Shown piece after piece: positions 14,171 to 17,915 of a DNA stretch of 17,915 nucleotides (positions are counted from its first letter, which is position 1; each line of letters starts with the position of its first letter). The notes under the pieces were generated by a model, which saw only the letters and a program-made list of their open reading frames with translations, ran no database searches and was not told where the DNA came from. Source of the stretch: CAZKFG01 sp964551985 (GTDB lineage Bacteria > Bacillota > Negativicutes > Acidaminococcales > JAISLQ01); NCBI GenBank assembly GCA_964551985.1, contig CAZKFG010000044.1, positions 1-17,915 on the forward strand. The letters run 5' to 3'. The translations under genes and the position numbers were made by a program.

Positions 14171-15309
14171 AGCGTTTCTCCCACAAAATTTTTCACAACA
14201 TCTGCTATTTTTTCAACATCTTTTTTAGTTAATTGTAAATGTAGTGGCAAAGAAATTATTCTATCAGACATTTTATGGGCATTAGGACATTTGCCATAAT
14301 CGTAAGAGTACATTTTATAACATGTATTATCTAAATAATGCACTCCCGGATAAATATCTGCAGCATTTAATGCTTGCATTAGTCCATCTCTGTTGTCTAC
14401 TTCCACTGCGTAAATATGGTACGAACATTCATTTTTATGAGAAGCTGGAATAGGTTTTATTCTGTCCATTTCTGCAAACAATTCATCATAGTAACTAGCA
14501 AGTTCTCTTCTATAGGCATTTGCTTTGTCAAGGTATTTTAGCTCAACAAGAGCTATTGATGCCATTATAGAATTGCCATGATTTTTATAGCCAAGGTATT
14601 GCACATCATATTTCCACTTATAATTGCCTTTTTCATTTGTTCTAGTATAAGTATCTTTGTTAATGCCAAGCCAAGCCATTTTGCGACAAATTTCGTCATA
14701 TTCTTTTTTGCTAAAGCAAATCATTCCACTATCAGCTGTTGGTAAGTTTTTAACTGCCTGATAAGAATAAACTGTAACATCAACTCCATCTATAGTTCCA
14801 GGGAAGACGCCATTTATTCTAGTCCCTGCCATATGTGCCGCATCTAAAATAAGCTTTAAATTATGTTTTTTGCAAAGTTCTATTATCTGTTTTAGCTTGC
14901 CTACTCGTCCACCATAGCCAACAAACATAACCGCCCGTGTCTTATCATTTATTTTCTTTTGCACATCAACTGGGTCAAGACAAAGTTCTTCATCTACATC
15001 TGCAAAACGCGGAAGCATTTTTTCGTACATAATTGCATGATTTGTAGAGACAAATGTAATTGGGGTAGAGATTATTTCATCACCATCTTGCCAACCGCAC
15101 TCTTTTTTTAGTATGGCAACAGCCATATGCAGCCCTACTGTAGCAGAATTTAGAAAATGTGAGTGTTTATGCCCTGTATATTCATTCCAAACATTTTCAA
15201 ATTCCAAGGTTTTATATCCTAGACCAGTCCAGCCTTTTTCCAAACAGTCTTTTATTTGCTCCAAACATTCATCTACGTGAAAAGTAGGTTTAAATAATTG
15301 TATTGACAC
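14167..15309 (-). CDS. DegT-family sugar aminotransferase (probable 4-amino sugar type)
   Basis: PLP-dependent nucleotide-sugar aminotransferase, 380 residues, cytosolic. FKPTF at the start, NSATVGLHMA, ITFVSTNHAIMYE, LILDAAHMAG (PLP aspartate loop) and the Schiff-base lysine Lys187 in SYQAVKNLPTADSGMICF all fit the DegT/DnrJ/EryC1/StrS family. The usual His/Tyr two residues after the serine is Gln here. The branch looks closer to 4-aminotransferases (WecE/VioA/perosamine-type) than to FdtB, so it may make a second amino sugar. The start is GTG at 15309, with AGGAG about 10 nt upstream, 13 bp after the GNAT stop. A GNAT acetyltransferase directly upstream may acetylate its product. Confidence 0.82.
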   Translation of the reverse strand: MSIQLFKPTFHVDECLEQIKDCLEKGWTGLGYKTLEFENVWNEYTGHKHSHFLNSATVGLHMAVAILKKECGWQDGDEIISTPITFVSTNHAIMYEKMLPRFADVDEELCLDPVDVQKKINDKTRAVMFVGYGGRVGKLKQIIELCKKHNLKLILDAAHMAGTRINGVFPGTIDGVDVTVYSYQAVKNLPTADSGMICFSKKEYDEICRKMAWLGINKDTYTRTNEKGNYKWKYDVQYLGYKNHGNSIMASIALVELKYLDKANAYRRELASYYDELFAEMDRIKPIPASHKNECSYHIYAVEVDNRDGLMQALNAADIYPGVHYLDNTCYKMYSYDYGKCPNAHKMSDRIISLPLHLQLTKKDVEKIADVVKNFVGETL

Positions 15310-15322
15310 TATTTAATCACTC

Positions 15323-15838
15323 CTAAAAATTAAAGTTATTCTTCAAAATAGTCATATGAAATAAGTTTTTATTATCATTATTTTGCAAGGTAAAACCCAC
15401 ACGCTTATATACTTTTAAAGCACTTATATTGTTTTTACATACTTCTAAGACAATATTATCTAAGTCAAGTTGTTCAAAGGCTATTTTTAATGCAGCAATA
15501 GTAACAATTGTCCCTAAGCCTTTTGGTAACAACTTATCTTTGTCAACCATAAGTCTACCAAACTCTGCTTTTTTAATATTAACATCCAAATTGTAAATGG
15601 CAACTGCACCAATAATATTTAACTTATCTTTATCCAATGCAACAAACATAAAATCATTTTCTGTTTTGCAATATTTTTTATACCAAGTTTCTTGGTTGAC
15701 ACAACTTATTTCATCAGAATAAACAAACCATTTTCTCACATCTTGTTTATTTCTAAGTAGTCTTATCTGCTCAATATCTTTATGCTGTATAGAGCGTATA
15801 AAAACATCATTGTATTCTAATTCATACTCTTGTTTCAC
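15323..15838 (-). CDS. GNAT-family N-acetyltransferase, probably for an amino sugar
   Basis: A 171-residue GNAT protein of the RimJ/RimL-like or amino-sugar type. FIRSIQHKDIEQIRLLRN opens the fold, the acetyl-CoA pyrophosphate loop is near 95-110 (GRLMVDKD then LPKGLGT), and motif B is NNISALKVYKRVGF (136-149). In this context it most likely acetylates the amine of a dTDP- or UDP-amino sugar, as WecD or PseH do. The pyrophosphate loop is diverged (LPKGLG rather than RGxGxG). It starts at GTG 15838, overlapping the upstream glycosyltransferase by 17 bp, with GGAG about 9 nt before it. Protein N-terminal acetylation is a less likely alternative. Confidence 0.75.
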   Translation of the reverse strand: MKQEYELEYNDVFIRSIQHKDIEQIRLLRNKQDVRKWFVYSDEISCVNQETWYKKYCKTENDFMFVALDKDKLNIIGAVAIYNLDVNIKKAEFGRLMVDKDKLLPKGLGTIVTIAALKIAFEQLDLDNIVLEVCKNNISALKVYKRVGFTLQNNDNKNLFHMTILKNNFNF

Positions 15839-16889
15839 GAGCGCACTCTCCTTTTAGTGCTTCATTTAACAAACCAAGATGATTAAATGAATCTTTAATC
15901 CCAGCACTAAAATCATTTATCTCTACATCTATGTTATTATCTTCTTTATAGTTTTTCAAAATATCTTCTATTGAGTTTAACATAGCATCTATATCACCAT
16001 ATGGTGTAAATCTAATATATTTTTTCAGGTTATTATATGCATCAATATCCACCGCTGTTTCCGAAACAACATTTACCCCCAATGATATGCATTCATAAAT
16101 ACGTAAACTTTCTAACAATGCGTTTTCATAATAATGAATGTTAACTACAATTTTGGCTTTTAATAACTCATTATATAAATTTTCACCATAACCATAAACT
16201 ATATGCAGACTAAATTTGCTAGCTATTTTGTCTAAAAATCTCTGTCTTCGTTCATTTATAGAACCATAAAAAACTACATCATATTCTTTTTCACCTCGCT
16301 GCAAATTAATATTTTTTTGTTTTAAAAAATCCTTATATTGTACAATATTAGACAACGGAGTCAAAAAAAGCTTATTTCGCAAAACTCCTTTTTCAGCTAA
16401 ATATTCAATGTTTTGAGCAGAAAAATCCCAAACAGCTAATGCTTTTTTCAACTTTTGAAGATATGTATTTGTAAACCATTGACTAGTACCTTGCTCTAGT
16501 TGCAAAACAATATAGTTATTTATTGGCAGATTTTCGATAACGTTTGCAAACAATACTACGCAAAATTTGCGACTATCATACAATCTATATATTCGATCTG
16601 GATGTAATATTTCTATATCTCTAAAACCTATTTTCTCAAGTGCAACTTCTGTTAAAAAAGTGGTGTAGGAACATTCTGATCCTAAAATAATCACTCCACG
16701 TTTTATAGCTTCTTCACTAGATATTGGGAATAATTTATTTTGTATATTAATTAATAATATATAAGTTTTTATATATAACTGTCTTATTAATCTTATGTTT
16801 TCTTTAGCTATTTTTTCTAGAAAAGAAAGTTTCTTACCTTTATTATCATAATGTTTTGCATATTTTTCCAAAAAACATCTCAACAACAT
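15822..16889 (-). CDS. Probable GT-B glycosyltransferase (CgeB-like)
   Basis: A 355-residue protein with features of CgeB/DUF3880-like glycosyltransferases. The N-terminal half ends in GRGVIILG-type strands and a long Rossmann-like domain, and the C-terminal half has YDVVFYGSINERR (203-215) and a conserved helix near 255-272 (ENALLESLRIYECISLG) ending VVSE, where this fold positions the donor nucleotide. The first 50 residues are basic and may contact the membrane. It would transfer a sugar to the growing repeat; the donor is unknown. The start at ATG 16889 has AAAGGAA about 8 nt upstream. A 90-bp AT-rich gap separates it from rfbC. I see no convincing promoter there. Family call is by pattern, so moderate certainty. 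Confidence 0.65.
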   Translation of the reverse strand: MLLRCFLEKYAKHYDNKGKKLSFLEKIAKENIRLIRQLYIKTYILLINIQNKLFPISSEEAIKRGVIILGSECSYTTFLTEVALEKIGFRDIEILHPDRIYRLYDSRKFCVVLFANVIENLPINNYIVLQLEQGTSQWFTNTYLQKLKKALAVWDFSAQNIEYLAEKGVLRNKLFLTPLSNIVQYKDFLKQKNINLQRGEKEYDVVFYGSINERRQRFLDKIASKFSLHIVYGYGENLYNELLKAKIVVNIHYYENALLESLRIYECISLGVNVVSETAVDIDAYNNLKKYIRFTPYGDIDAMLNSIEDILKNYKEDNNIDVEINDFSAGIKDSFNHLGLLNEALKGECARETRV

Positions 16890-16979
16890 AAATTTATTTC
16901 CTTTTATATAAATTTATTTTATCCTTTTTCGTTAACTTATTTTATTAAAGCTTTTAACAAAATAACTAGTTTCATTTAA

Positions 16980-17543
16980 TTATTTATCCTTATATACAAA
17001 ATCAATACTAACATCCTTAAATTTCAACAATTTTTGATCTTTATCTGATAACAAAGGGTTATCAATTCCCCAACTTATATTTATATCTGGATCATTCCAA
17101 ATGATACCACTTTCTTCTTTAGCATTATAATAATTATCAGTTTTATATAAAAATTCTACTTCATCAGTCAATGTCAAAAATCCGTGTGCAAAACCACGTG
17201 GAATAAGTAATTGTTTTTTATTATCAGCCGTTAGTTCCATAGATAACCATCTCAGATAGGTTGGTGAACTTTGCCGTAAATCAACTACTACATCAAGCAC
17301 ACAGCCTTTTGTGCAACGAACTATCTTAGCTTGAGAAGCCTGACCTTTTTGAAAATGCAATCCTCTTAGTACACCTTTTTGCATAGAATATGAGTGATTA
17401 TCTTGTACCCAATTATATTTTGGCAAATCTTTATCAAGAAAAGCTTTTTCTGACCAACTTTCCATAAACCAACCGCGATTATCACTAAATAATTGTGGCT
17501 TGATTATGTATACATCTTTTAGCTCAGTTGCTGTTATTTCCAT
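16980..17543 (-). CDS. rfbC: dTDP-4-dehydrorhamnose 3,5-epimerase
   Basis: Cupin epimerase (187 residues) that inverts C3 and C5 of dTDP-4-keto-6-deoxyglucose on the way to dTDP-L-rhamnose. Family marks are FSDNRGWFMESW, the catalytic His63 in GVLRGLHFQ, CVLDVVVDLRQSSPTYL, LLIPRGFAHGFLTL and the tyrosine region EVEFLYKTDNYY (Tyr133). Length matches RmlC. The start at ATG 17543 has GGAGG 4 nt upstream. It shares its substrate with FdtA, so this locus splits one intermediate between rhamnose and a 3-amino sugar. The matching dehydratase (RmlB) and reductase (RmlD) are not in the window and may lie to the right. Confidence 0.95.
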   Translation of the reverse strand: MEITATELKDVYIIKPQLFSDNRGWFMESWSEKAFLDKDLPKYNWVQDNHSYSMQKGVLRGLHFQKGQASQAKIVRCTKGCVLDVVVDLRQSSPTYLRWLSMELTADNKKQLLIPRGFAHGFLTLTDEVEFLYKTDNYYNAKEESGIIWNDPDINISWGIDNPLLSDKDQKLLKFKDVSIDFVYKDK

Positions 17544-17576
17544 AATTCCTCCAAAAGATTTTTAAGAAAGCACATT

Positions 17577-17915
17577 TTAGTATAAAATACGTCCTTCAGC
17601 AACTTTTTTCAAATGTTCACCATAGGTTGATTTCCCATACAGCTTAGCACTATTTAGCAGTTGTTGTTTATCAATCCAGCCATTTTTGTAAGAAATTTCT
17701 TCAAGTGCGGCGATTTTTATGCTCTGACGCTTTTCTACCATTCTTACAAACGCTCCTGCTTCAAGCAAACTCTCTACAGTGCCAGTATCAATCCATGCAA
17801 AGCCACGACCTAAATTGACAACCTTTAAGTTATCTTCACTTAAATAAAGTCTATTCAAATCCGTTCTCTCTAGCTCTCCTCGGTCAGATGGTTTTATTGG
17901 TTTAGCAAACTCGCA
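17577..17915 (-). CDS. rfbA: Glucose-1-phosphate thymidylyltransferase, C-terminal part (window-truncated)
   Basis: The last 112 codons of RmlA, which makes dTDP-glucose, the first step of the dTDP-sugar pathway. AKPIKPSDRGELERTDLN, LGRGFAWIDTGTVESLLEA, VEKRQSIKIAALEEISY and YGKSTYGEHL are the characteristic C-terminal blocks of RmlA. The 5' end and active-site N-terminus lie beyond base 17915. The frame is open to the edge with no internal start required. It precedes rfbC by 33 bp, as in many rml clusters. Confidence 0.95.
   Translation of the reverse strand, partial: CEFAKPIKPSDRGELERTDLNRLYLSEDNLKVVNLGRGFAWIDTGTVESLLEAGAFVRMVEKRQSIKIAALEEISYKNGWIDKQQLLNSAKLYGKSTYGEHLKKVAEGRILY

Noticed and set aside
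16890..16979. Promoter in the 90-bp gap between rfbC and the CgeB-like gene
   Set aside because: TTGTTA and TTAACG have no acceptable -10 partner at 16-18 bp; AT richness alone makes such matches common.

Overview
The window is strongly AT-rich (by eye near 30% G+C, not computed). Every convincing gene lies on the minus strand. It is a surface-glycan (O-antigen, capsule or exopolysaccharide type) biosynthesis locus followed by an ABC-transport operon that ends in an unusual fusion gene cut by the left edge. The host is a low-GC bacterium. The mix of dTDP-sugar genes, a lipoprotein binding protein and a LicC/PntC-like nucleotidyltransferase would fit a Negativicutes, spirochaete, Fusobacterium or Firmicutes background. 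I cannot fix the taxon from the sequence.

Reading in the direction of transcription (high to low coordinates), the first genes are the 3' end of rfbA (glucose-1-phosphate thymidylyltransferase) and rfbC (dTDP-4-keto-6-deoxyglucose 3,5-epimerase). Next come a CgeB-like probable glycosyltransferase, a GNAT acetyltransferase, a DegT-family sugar aminotransferase, a membrane-anchored GT2 glycosyltransferase, fdtA (dTDP-4-keto-6-deoxyglucose 3,4-ketoisomerase), a class I methyltransferase and a FemAB/GNAT-like transferase. They are followed by a three-part ParB-like/nucleotidyltransferase/radical SAM protein, a second GT2, galE, a truncated remnant of an fdtB-type gene, a sulfotransferase and an intact fdtB. 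Many junctions are 4-bp ATGA overlaps or gaps under 40 bp, which suggests one or two long polycistronic units. The chemistry points to a glycan containing a dTDP-derived 3-amino-3,6-dideoxyhexose (FdtA then FdtB, possibly acetylated), perhaps a 4-amino sugar, UDP-Gal or UDP-GalNAc supplied through GalE, and probably sulfation.

A well-formed promoter (4119-4147) separates this block from an ABC operon: a lipoprotein substrate-binding protein of the iron/2-aminoethylphosphonate type, then its ATPase, then a large open frame of at least 782 codons with no stop. That frame runs from the permease start at 2348 off the left edge. It encodes a two-domain (dual EAA loop) ABC permease, then a winged-helix DNA-binding-like domain, then a LicC/PntC-type nucleotidyltransferase. 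Uptake, possible regulation and nucleotide activation of a small molecule therefore seem to be built into one polypeptide. By analogy with lic loci, or with the PntC route to CMP-2-aminoethylphosphonate, the operon may import and activate a phospho-alcohol or phosphonate for decorating the glycan. This fusion is the most interesting item in the window. The next are the ParB-like/nucleotidyltransferase/radical SAM protein and the fdtB remnant, which marks a past recombination.
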